Assembly (NCBI GenBank): GCA_028877145.1
Contig: JAGWOX010000013.1
Location: forward strand, 1 to 32,106
Direction of reading: 5' to 3'
DNA: 32,106 nt
From: Acidobacteriota bacterium
GTDB lineage: Bacteria > Acidobacteriota > Terriglobia > Acidiferrales > UBA7541
The position numbers were made by a program, and so were the translations under genes. Below the pieces are notes generated by a model. The model was not told where the DNA came from, made no database searches, and was given only the letters and a program-made list of their open reading frames with translations. Position 1 is the stretch's first letter. Each line of letters begins with the position of its first letter. Shown piece after piece: positions 18,101 through 24,213 of this stretch.

Positions 18101-18497
18101 GGCGCACAGGCAGGAATGCCTGTGCTACGGGGGCGTATAGGGCAATCAGGCCTTCGCTGTGCGTATCGAGGAGGCTCCAGGCTAACGGGTGGTCGTCTAG
18201 CTGGCGGCGCGTTACCAGGCGGCAGAGGTTGGCGTAGCCTTCGGCATTGGCGGCTAGCAGGAGGAGCGGGAACGTCGTGTTTTCGGCGTCTTCGATCGGC
18301 AGAACTGTGCCGAGGATCGGCTTGATGCCGGCTTCGCGGGCGGCTTTATAGAACGGGATGGCGGCGTAGAGGCCGTCGGTATCGGTGAGCGCGACGGCGG
18401 GCATGGATTCGCGCACGGCAGCGGCGACCAGTTCGGCCGGCGAAGGGACGGCGCGAAGAAAGGAATAGTGGCTGTGGCAGTGCAAGTGAACGAACAT
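15189..18497 (-). CDS. dnaE2: DnaE2-like (error-prone) DNA polymerase III alpha subunit
   Basis: C-family replicative-type polymerase, 1102 residues, probably the damage-tolerance copy given its neighbour dinB. The N-terminal PHP domain starts '[11 protein letters not shown]', but its second motif reads '[11 protein letters not shown]' rather than TDHG. The polymerase core has '[16 protein letters not shown]', 'FERFLNE', catalytic 'PDIDLD' (near residue 394), '[11 protein letters not shown]', 'VKMDLLG' (near 544) and '[27 protein letters not shown]'; then helix-hairpin-helix (about 860) and an OB domain ('[17 protein letters not shown]'). Two in-frame insertions of REP-like pairs (residues about 123-146 and 896-919) add low-complexity segments with 'AGLKPGAT' and 'AGLKPVAT'. 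The ATG at 18497 begins the PHP domain. Some motifs are intermediate with DnaE1, so the subfamily is less certain than the family. Confidence 0.88.
   Translation of the reverse strand: [1102 protein letters not shown]
15742..15764 (+). repeat. REP-like palindrome inside dnaE2 (TTCA-loop class)
   Basis: Begins GTAG; CGGGC/GCCCG stem around TTCA. Head-to-head with the element at 15789-15811. On the coding strand it is translated in frame as part of '[12 protein letters not shown]'. Confidence 0.75.
15789..15811 (-). repeat. REP-like palindrome inside dnaE2 (TTCA-loop class)
   Basis: On the minus strand it begins GTAG; 7-bp perfect stem GCCGCCC/GGGCGGC around a TTCA loop. Second half of the pair at codons about 896-919, in the linker between the helix-hairpin-helix and OB regions. 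Confidence 0.8.
18061..18084 (+). repeat. REP-like palindrome inside dnaE2 (TTCA-loop class)
   Basis: Begins GTAG; 7-bp perfect stem GCCGGGC/GCCCGGC with loop TTCA. Translated on the other strand as '[10 protein letters not shown]'. Paired with 18104-18128. Confidence 0.85.
18104..18128 (-). repeat. REP-like hairpin inside dnaE2 (YTCC-loop class)
   Basis: On the minus strand it begins GTAG; 9-bp perfect stem GCACAGGCA/TGCCTGTGC with loop TTCC. It belongs to the same class as the hairpins found 3' of four genes, but here is read as codons ('AQAFLPV'). Confidence 0.85.
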
Positions 18498-18551
18498 GGC
18501 TGGGCCGTCTTGTGAATTCCTTCCTCCATGCGGTTCGCAAGTGGTGAAAGA

Positions 18552-18576
18552 GGGCGACCCGCCGGGTCGCCCCTAC
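18552..18576 (-). repeat. REP-like palindrome between dinB and dnaE2
   Basis: On the minus strand it begins GTAG; 9-bp perfect stem GGGCGACCC/GGGTCGCCC with a GGC loop. It occupies a quarter of the 101-bp dinB-dnaE2 gap, so both genes could still share one transcript. Confidence 0.75.
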
Positions 18577-18598
18577 ACCGTCATCACATCCGAGTTCT

Positions 18599-19813
18599 CT
18601 ACCGCGATAAACATGGCGTTGAGAGGACCAGGCCGGAGGGCTTGGTGGCGTAGTGGCGGCGGAGCACCAGGCCGCGGCCGTAGAACACGGCGTTCCAGCC
18701 GAAGCGGTTGCGGACGGCGTCGACGCCGCGATTCAGATACCAGCGGCGATTCGCTTCCGCGTCGAACAGATCGTTTTGCCGGCGGTCGGGCTCGAGATTT
18801 GCGACGCTGACGCCCACCCAGCCGAGCGCGACGCGGCGCGTATAGAGCGCGTGGAAGATATCGAGCGCGGCGGCAAGCAGCGCTTTTTCGTCGTTCGTCG
18901 GCGGATCGAGCGGCGCATGGCGCACGGCGGAATAGGAATCGGCGTAGCGGATTTTCAGGCCGAGCGTGCGCGCCTGGCAGCCGATCGAACGCAACGTCGC
19001 GCCGACGCGCTCGGCGAGATATTCGACGAGGCCCGAGAGCAGTTCGAGATCGATCGTGCCGCCGGCGATCGTCGTCTCGCGCGAGACCGATTTCGGCACG
19101 ACGGGACCCGAGACCGGGCGGGGATCGATGCCGCGCGCGCGTTCCCAGAACTGGCGGCCAACGGCCGGGCCGAACGCGGCGACGAGCACTTCGAGCGGAA
19201 GGCGGCGCAGATCGCGGACCGTGTGGATGCCGCGCTCGGCGAGCGCGGCGGCGTGGACGTGGCCTACGCCATGGAGTTTTTCGACGGGGAGCGGATCGAG
19301 AAATTGTTGCTCGGAGCCCGGCGGAACGATGCCGAGGCCGCGCGGGCGCTCGATGCGCGAAGCGATTGCCGCCACCAGTTTCGACGTGGCCGCTCCAACT
19401 GAAACGCTGAGGCCGGTATCGTCCTCGACGCGCTGCTGGAGGCGGCGCAGCACGGCGCGGAGATCGGGATAAAGACGGTCGGTGCCGGTGAGATCGAGAT
19501 AGAAATCGTCGAGCGAGGCGGTTTCGACGGCCGGAGTGAACTCCTCGAGAATCCGGCGCACGTGGGCGGCGGCGGAGGCGTAGTGCTCGTAGGCGCCGGG
19601 GACGACGACGGCGTCGGGGCAGATGCGGAGCGCTTCGCGGAACGACATCGCGGTGCGCACGCCGCGCGCCTTGGCTTCGTAGCTTGCCGAGGCCACCACG
19701 CCGCGGCCGACCAGCACCGGGCGGCCACGCAGGCGCGGGTCGAGCACCTGCTCGACCGAGGCGAAGAAGGCGTCGGCATCGACGTGAACGATGCGGGGAG
19801 TGTGAGTGTTCAT
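18599..19813 (-). CDS. dinB: Y-family DNA polymerase IV (DinB type)
   Basis: Translesion DNA polymerase, 404 residues. Palm motif 'IVHVDADAFFASVEQ' (D12 metal ligand), 'VLVGRGVVASASYEAKARGVRTAM' (fingers), 'ASLDDFYLDLTG', thumb helix-hairpin-helix 'KLHGVGHVHAAALAERGI', little-finger domain, and an internal beta-clamp-like 'RRQNDLF'. The usual S-x-D-E catalytic pair is S-L-D-D here (D102, D103), replacing the Glu by Asp; metal ligation is probably kept, and it is not an inactive ImuB-type palm. ATG 19813 has GAGG eight bases upstream and a good promoter at 19895-19923. It is followed by the DnaE2-like gene, reminiscent of imuB-dnaE2 cassettes but without imuA or lexA. Confidence 0.93.
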   Translation of the reverse strand: MNTHTPRIVHVDADAFFASVEQVLDPRLRGRPVLVGRGVVASASYEAKARGVRTAMSFREALRICPDAVVVPGAYEHYASAAAHVRRILEEFTPAVETASLDDFYLDLTGTDRLYPDLRAVLRRLQQRVEDDTGLSVSVGAATSKLVAAIASRIERPRGLGIVPPGSEQQFLDPLPVEKLHGVGHVHAAALAERGIHTVRDLRRLPLEVLVAAFGPAVGRQFWERARGIDPRPVSGPVVPKSVSRETTIAGGTIDLELLSGLVEYLAERVGATLRSIGCQARTLGLKIRYADSYSAVRHAPLDPPTNDEKALLAAALDIFHALYTRRVALGWVGVSVANLEPDRRQNDLFDAEANRRWYLNRGVDAVRNRFGWNAVFYGRGLVLRRHYATKPSGLVLSTPCLSR

Positions 19814-19894
19814 GGACCGAACCTCGCGGCGGCTGCCGGCCGGGAGCGAAGGCGCGGAGGGAAGGGTCGAGCGCCCCGGTATCCCGGAGAGGCC

Positions 19895-19923
19895 ATCGTA
19901 GGCGAATAAAAAGCGAAAGTCAA
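19895..19923 (-). promoter_or_regulatory. Promoter of dinB with a GCGAA direct repeat in the spacer
   Basis: On the minus strand TTGACT (19923-19918) and TACGAT (19900-19895) are exactly 17 bp apart. The spacer holds a direct repeat TTCGC-N6-TTCGC (19917-19913 and 19906-19902; 11-bp period, one helical turn), which is a plausible operator for a damage-responsive repressor. Confidence 0.6.
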
Positions 19924-20009
19924 GGTGGATCGAACCACCCCTCGGATTACGCCGACGCTACTTCATGTTTGGCGTTGTGGCGCGATTGGAGTGATGCCGG
20001 CGGACAGGC

Positions 20010-20034
20010 GCGCGGACAGGAATGTCCGCGCCAC
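20010..20034 (-). repeat. REP-like hairpin 3' of the outer-membrane gene (YTCC-loop class)
   Basis: On the minus strand it begins GTGG; 9-bp perfect stem, GCGCGGACA/TGTCCGCGC, loop TTCC. The A/T pair replaces a G/C pair of the sister copies, a compensated change. It starts about 25 nt after the stop at 20060. Confidence 0.85.
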
Positions 20035-20059
20035 TTGTAGCATGGAGAACGGGACACTC

Positions 20060-20959
20060 TTACTGGAAGTTTATGCTTACACCAAACACCAGACCCGACA
20101 TGACAACGTCAAAGACGGAACCCTGGCCCCCGCGGAAGTTCACGTCCAGATAACGATAACCCGCCTGCAGCATCCAGGCCGGCTTTATCTTGTAACCGAG
20201 AAGACCAACAATCTGATATTCGAGTTGCGAACCCACATTCCAGCCGCCAACGTCGCCCGCGACCACTACACTCATTTTGGGAGAAAGAGGCGTCACAATT
20301 CGTCCTCCGACCAACGGATCCACCCAGTTCTGCGACGCGGAAAAATTCAGCCCCAAGCTGGCGGGGCTGAACTGCACATCCTGGCTGAGGTGCCAGTATC
20401 GAAACCCCGTAAGGGCGTCGACCTCGAGCATTTTCAGGTGGATTATTTCGTAACCGATCTTGGGAGTGAAGAGCAATTCGCCCATTTTTGCGTTTGCCGA
20501 CGTCACCCCCAACTCATTCACCGGCAACGCGGTATCATCACCCAGCCTGACCCACATCAGGTCGACCGGCGCGATGAAGCGCTTGTAGTGAAAGTCCACC
20601 TCTCCCATCAATCCGAAGCGAAAGTTGGAAAGTAGATCGGTCGCGCTCGCATGCACGCTCGTCAGTTTGCCCTTGGCGCCGACGGTGCCGTGGATTCCGG
20701 GAAACCAGAGATAGGGGGAAACGACCTCGTACCAATCATTGGGCGACGGAGCGATAGTCGTTGGAGAAGTTGTTTGATTTGCCGGTTGAGTCTGGGCATC
20801 CGTGCCGGACGCCTGCGCGAGCGACAGGTCGACGGTCGCCGGCGGGACATTCTCCTGTGCGTGGCAAAGCGAGCCTGCGCCGAACGCGACAGCTACCGCC
20901 GCGGTCGCGAAGAATCGGAGGGATTTGTTATTTGATCCAATCCTCAAGGAACTGCTCAT
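20060..20959 (-). CDS. Outer-membrane beta-barrel protein of unknown function
   Basis: 299 residues from ATG 20959 (GGAGG five bases upstream). Signal peptide 'FFATAAVAVAFGAGSLCHAQ' with A-Q cleavage, then a Thr/Gln/Pro-rich linker (about 45-75), then a barrel beginning 'WYEVVSPYLWFPGIHGTVG'. Alternating hydrophobic/polar strands follow ('FRFGLMGEVDFHYKRFIAPVDLMWVRL', 'TPKIGYEIIHLKMLEVDALTGFRYWHL', 'MLQAGYRYLDVNFRGG'), and the protein ends 'VFGVSINFQ' with a terminal aromatic, as needed for BAM recognition. Probably 8-12 strands. Porin or adhesin roles cannot be separated by sequence alone. Divergent from glpQ with 185 bp between starts and an 18-bp palindrome in the promoter. Confidence 0.85.
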   Translation of the reverse strand: MSSSLRIGSNNKSLRFFATAAVAVAFGAGSLCHAQENVPPATVDLSLAQASGTDAQTQPANQTTSPTTIAPSPNDWYEVVSPYLWFPGIHGTVGAKGKLTSVHASATDLLSNFRFGLMGEVDFHYKRFIAPVDLMWVRLGDDTALPVNELGVTSANAKMGELLFTPKIGYEIIHLKMLEVDALTGFRYWHLSQDVQFSPASLGLNFSASQNWVDPLVGGRIVTPLSPKMSVVVAGDVGGWNVGSQLEYQIVGLLGYKIKPAWMLQAGYRYLDVNFRGGQGSVFDVVMSGLVFGVSINFQ

Positions 20960-21050
20960 TTGCGCCTCCCGCCGTCGGCGCCTGGCCGTTGCGAGCCTCG
21001 CCGTCTTGTCCGCCACGATGGCAGATTCGCATCACCCTCCACCACCGGGT

Positions 21051-21068
21051 ACTGTCAAAACTGACAGT
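21051..21068. promoter_or_regulatory. Palindromic operator candidate over the -35 of the outer-membrane gene
   Basis: Perfect 7-bp inverted repeat ACTGTCA / TGACAGT separated by AAAC. On the minus strand its left half completes a consensus TTGACA -35 box; the -10 that would follow (TGATGC) is poor. It sits midway between divergent starts at 20959 and 21145. Confidence 0.5.
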
Positions 21069-21144
21069 CACTTGCCGGTCCGTCGGAATTTTCCGAAGAA
21101 GGGTCATGCGGGCCGGCGCTCTTCCCCGCTAATATGGGAGGAGC

Positions 21145-21885
21145 ATGGCGCATCCTTGGGTGATCGGACATCGGGGGGCTTCGGCGCACGCGCCGGAGAA
21201 CACGCTGGCGGCGTTTCGCCGCGCGGTGGAATTGGGCGCGAGCGCCTTCGAGACCGATTTGCGTGTGACGCGCGATGGGAAGTTCGTGCTGCTGCACGAC
21301 GCGCGCGTGAACAGAACGACCGACGGGCGCGGGCGCATCGATCAGCTCTCGTTCGACGCGGTGCGAAAACTCGATGCCGGCGCGTGGTTCGACAAGGAAT
21401 TTGCGGGCGAGCGCGTGCCGACGCTCGAGGAGGCGCTGGGGCTGGCGGCGGAACTCGACGTCTGGCTCTACCTGGAACTGAAAATCGCGCTCAACGGTTC
21501 CCTACCCTTCGCGCTGGCCGAGGCGTTGCGGCGGTCGCGAAGGCTCAACCGCGTGGTGTTGCTGTCGTTTGATCCGGCGGCGCTATCGCTGATGCGCGCG
21601 ACCGATCCGCGCGTGCTGACGGGACTGCTCCTCGGGCGCACGGGGCCGACGATCGAAGCGGCACGGCGCGCGGAGGCGCAGGTGCTGGCGCCGCGATACA
21701 AGCGGATTACGAGGCGGATGGTGAGACGCGCGCGAGAGTCCGGGCTCTACGTGGTGACGTGGACGGTGAACACGCGGCAGGAAATGCGGCGAATGCTCGG
21801 GCTCGGCATAGACGGAATCATGACGGATTGGCCGGATCGGTTGATCGAGACGATCGGGCGAACGGCGTCAGTCGAAGAGAATTGA
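21145..21885 (+). CDS. Glycerophosphodiester phosphodiesterase (GDPD family)
   Basis: Hydrolyses glycerophosphodiesters to sn-glycerol-3-phosphate and an alcohol; TIM-barrel, calcium- or magnesium-dependent. 246 residues, the length of cytosolic UgpQ. The N-terminal 'VIGHRGASAHAPENTLAAF' has the catalytic His and Glu, followed by 'AFETDLRVTRDGKFVLLHDARVNRTTDG' (metal-binding E-x-D and second His), 'PTLEEAL', 'LYLELK', and the C-terminal 'VVTWTVNTRQEMRRMLGLGIDGIMTDWPDRL'. No signal peptide, so cytoplasmic. GGGAGG lies just before ATG 21145. It stands alone as a plus-strand gene; the next gene is convergent. Confidence 0.95.
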   Translation: MAHPWVIGHRGASAHAPENTLAAFRRAVELGASAFETDLRVTRDGKFVLLHDARVNRTTDGRGRIDQLSFDAVRKLDAGAWFDKEFAGERVPTLEEALGLAAELDVWLYLELKIALNGSLPFALAEALRRSRRLNRVVLLSFDPAALSLMRATDPRVLTGLLLGRTGPTIEAARRAEAQVLAPRYKRITRRMVRRARESGLYVVTWTVNTRQEMRRMLGLGIDGIMTDWPDRLIETIGRTASVEEN

Positions 21886-21973
21886 ATTCGGAATCTCGGG
21901 AAAGAAAATCGCCGGCGAGACGCCCGCGCTACAGGCGCCCCCAAAAGATTTGCACACAGAGGACTCAGAGTTA

Positions 21974-22384
21974 CTAGAAGCCGCGGCGCTGGAGCGTGCG
22001 GCGGGTTTCGGGCGGCACGGCGGCCATACGGCGTATCATCGCGAGCACGAGCATTTTGTCGGAATCAGAGAGACCTTCGGTATAGCGCTTGACGTCGGCG
22101 AGGACGCGAAGTTCCTCCTCGGAAAGTTCACCGGCGGCGCGACGCGCTTCCCTTTCCTCCGGCGTATCGGGCACGGGGAAAAAATCTGCCAGGTTGATGC
22201 CCATGGCCTCGGCGATCTTCGCCAGGGTTTCGAGCGAGGGAACGGTGTGTCCGTTCTCGACACGGGAGAGATAGCAACGAAGCAAGCCGGTGCGGCGCTC
22301 GATATCGCCCTGCGACAAACCACGGCCCGTGCGGTAGTTACGAATCACTTCCCCAATGTGCAGTTTCGGTTTTTCTTTAGGCAT
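21974..22384 (-). CDS. XRE-family helix-turn-helix regulator (copy 1)
   Basis: 136 residues. The N-terminal lambda-repressor-like HTH (about 9-66) reads 'IGEVIRNYRTGRGLSQGDIERRTGLLRCYLSRVENGHTVPSLETLAKIAEAMG'; after an acidic linker ('PDTPEEREARR') comes a C-terminal helical segment 'LSDSDKMLVLAMIRRMA'. ATG 22384 is chosen for the GGAG six bases upstream; an in-frame GTG at 22396 is the alternative. It is a close paralogue of the regulator at 29392-29766. Target unknown. The 279-bp gap to the next gene holds only the terminator at 22614-22644 and the upstream region of this gene. Confidence 0.88.
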   Translation of the reverse strand: MPKEKPKLHIGEVIRNYRTGRGLSQGDIERRTGLLRCYLSRVENGHTVPSLETLAKIAEAMGINLADFFPVPDTPEEREARRAAGELSEEELRVLADVKRYTEGLSDSDKMLVLAMIRRMAAVPPETRRTLQRRGF

Positions 22385-22613
22385 GCCGCACTCCACTCCA
22401 TTCGTTGCCAGAATGTGCCGTTAATGCTACGACCCTCCGAGAGGTGGGGCAACAAGATTCCAGAATGGTCCACAAATTTTCCTTGTACTGGTACCCAAAG
22501 GGTTAACGGTGTGAAATGGCTTGCGGATGGGTGCCCTGGGCGACACAGCGGGTTGCCCCTGCGGGGAAACGGGGAGGCTGGGGCAGTAGGACGAGATTTA
22601 TCGTAAACGAAAT

Positions 22614-22644
22614 CGCGGGCGGCGAGGATTGCTTGCCGCCCGCG
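22614..22644 (-). terminator. Intrinsic terminator of the glycine-zipper gene
   Basis: 10-bp perfect GC stem (CGCGGGCGGC/GCCGCCCGCG) with an 11-nt loop, followed on the minus strand by ATTTCGTTT. It starts about 20 nt after the stop codon at 22664. Confidence 0.75.
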
Positions 22645-22663
22645 AAGGAAGAATCAAGTGGGA

Positions 22664-23527
22664 CTACTCGGAGGCCTTGGGCACGGTAACCATGAAGGGC
22701 TGGGCGAGTTGGAAGTTCAGCAGCGTTTCGCTGGGGATTTTGATTTGCTGGCCGTGAGTGATCAGCGTGGCGCCGGCGCCTACCGCGCCTCCGATGCCAG
22801 CGCCCTTGGCCGCGCCGCCACCGCCGCCGGCAACGCCGCCGATGACCGCACCGATGGCCGCACCGATGACGGAATGCTCGACGGTTTGCTTGGTGCGCGA
22901 TTTGCCGGCCGCCTCATAGTCACCGGAGACAATCGGCTGGATGCTGCCGTTGGCGGTACGAATGCCGGTGAGTTCGAGAGACAGCTCGGATTTTCCGGTA
23001 GCGCGCCCGGCGGATTTCACCTGGATGAGCTTGCCGTAAACGTCGGCATCCTTCTTGGCGACGATGACGTCGCCGATCTTGAGGTCATCGGCCAAGCTGG
23101 CGTGGAAGATGTCGCCCGGCCGGTTCACGCTGGAATCGAGGTTATCGATCATGCGAATCATGATCGTGGTGCCCTGGGGCACGGTCACGGATTGGGTGAG
23201 GCCCTGATCGTTGCCCTGATAGGACGACTGGGCTTGCGACTGGTCTTGTGGCTGATCGTAAGCCGAGGCGGGCGGCGGAGTCGCCGGCGCGGGCGGTTGG
23301 GCGGCGTCGGAGGCTTGCGCGGGCGTGGCGAAATCGATTTCGTAAACCTGCGAGGTATTGAAAACGCGCACCTGGCCATTGATCAGGAACTGAACCTGCT
23401 GTTCGGTGCCGCCGAGATAGGTACCTTGAAATTGGCGGCCATCCTTCAATTTCAACGTGCTGGCCTGGGCGGCGACGGCGGCAGTGAGCACCGCGGCCAG
23501 CCCCAGCGCTAGGAGACTTTTCATCAT
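22664..23527 (-). CDS. Secreted glycine-zipper protein of unknown function
   Basis: 287 residues from the ATG pair at 23527 (GAGGG six bases upstream). Signal peptide 'MMKSLLALGLAAVLTAAVAAQA'; mature N-terminus 'STLKLKDGRQFQGTYLGGTEQQVQFLINGQVRVFNTSQVYEIDF' looks like a small SH3-like beta unit; a Pro/Gln/Ala-rich linker (about 75-110); a beta-rich domain 'VPQGTTIMIRMIDNLDSSVNRPGDIFHASLADDLKIGDVIVAKKDADVYGKL'; then a glycine zipper 'IGAAIGAVIGGVAGGGGGAAKGAGIGGAVGAGATL', typical of membrane-inserting or outer-membrane-associated hairpins. Probably periplasmic or outer-membrane attached, but no lipobox Cys is seen. It ends with a clear terminator. Longer in-frame starts upstream are rejected because they bury the signal peptide. 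Confidence 0.82.
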   Translation of the reverse strand: MMKSLLALGLAAVLTAAVAAQASTLKLKDGRQFQGTYLGGTEQQVQFLINGQVRVFNTSQVYEIDFATPAQASDAAQPPAPATPPPASAYDQPQDQSQAQSSYQGNDQGLTQSVTVPQGTTIMIRMIDNLDSSVNRPGDIFHASLADDLKIGDVIVAKKDADVYGKLIQVKSAGRATGKSELSLELTGIRTANGSIQPIVSGDYEAAGKSRTKQTVEHSVIGAAIGAVIGGVAGGGGGAAKGAGIGGAVGAGATLITHGQQIKIPSETLLNFQLAQPFMVTVPKASE

Positions 23528-23673
23528 CACTTTCCCTCTCGCTCGGTTTCCCCTACCACAGGGGTTCAGCTTCTTCTGTGCCGTTAGACGCACGGCTTGG
23601 TTTCCGGGTTGGCCTTTTGAATGCGACTTCGATGCTAAAGCGGAACAGGCGCAATGTCTTGCGGACTTTGCTT

Positions 23674-24114
23674 TCAATGTTCGCGGGAGGAACGTCGGAC
23701 CACATCGAGCATTTCGCCGAAGAGGGTATGGAGACGGGCGAGTTCCTTTTCGAGGCGCTCGCGAACGGATGAATCCAATTCGCCGTAGCCGCGAAGTTCG
23801 CCGCCGGCGGTTTCCTCGAGCAGCGAGAGGTGCTCGACGAGCAGCGCCTCGATGGAGCGCGCCGCGGAGCGCGGAGAAGCGTCTATGCCAATCTCGTTTC
23901 CCATGCGACGCAACTCCCCGGACATGCGCGCAAGAAGCGCGCGGAGCCGTTGCTCTTCGGCGGGGCCGAGGCGATCCTCGACGGCGATCAGGACGCCGGG
24001 CGCGGGATCGATCCAGCGCTCGATTTCGGAGAGCATGTCCTCGAATCCGCGGAGGAGAGCGGCGATGACGCGCCGGTGGCTTTCGCTCAGGGGGAAATCC
24101 GATGATTGCTTCAT
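23674..24114 (-). CDS. Hypothetical all-helical protein
   Basis: 146 residues, start ATG 24114 with AGGA seven bases upstream. Not recognised. It has no signal peptide or membrane helix, is rich in Glu, Arg and Leu, and reads as three or four long amphipathic helices ('SHRRVIAALLRGFEDMLSEIERWID', 'EEQRLRALLARMSGELRRMGNEIG', 'AARSIEALLVEHLSLLEETAG', 'SSVRERLEKELARLHTLFGEMLDVVRR'), suggesting a soluble helical bundle or coiled-coil. Codon use matches its neighbours. 146 bp separate it from the glycine-zipper gene downstream and about 100 bp from ppa upstream. Confidence 0.7.
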   Translation of the reverse strand: MKQSSDFPLSESHRRVIAALLRGFEDMLSEIERWIDPAPGVLIAVEDRLGPAEEQRLRALLARMSGELRRMGNEIGIDASPRSAARSIEALLVEHLSLLEETAGGELRGYGELDSSVRERLEKELARLHTLFGEMLDVVRRSSREH

Positions 24115-24178
24115 GAGAGATTCCTAGTTGCGGGCTTATCAGAAGTCAACTGGGAATTGTGCCCATGCCTAGTCACAA

Positions 24179-24205
24179 GCGCGCGGGCAGGAGTGCCCGC
24201 GCCAC
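24179..24205 (-). repeat. REP-like hairpin 3' of ppa (YTCC-loop class)
   Basis: On the minus strand it begins GTGG; perfect 9-bp stem GCGCGGGCA/TGCCCGCGC with loop CTCC, starting 9 nt after the ppa stop. Identical stem to the copies at 15141 and 26809. Confidence 0.85.
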
Positions 24206-24213
24206 GTGGGGGC

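Noticed and set aside
15189-18497. Intein or frameshift in the polymerase gene explaining the odd low-complexity segments
   Set aside because: Segments are only about 24-35 residues, lack intein motifs, stay in frame and coincide with palindromic repeats.
21910-21932. Possible further REP-like element with GTAG on the minus strand
   Set aside because: The head is present but the stem is poor (GGCG/GCCC with mismatches); kept out of the list of supported elements.
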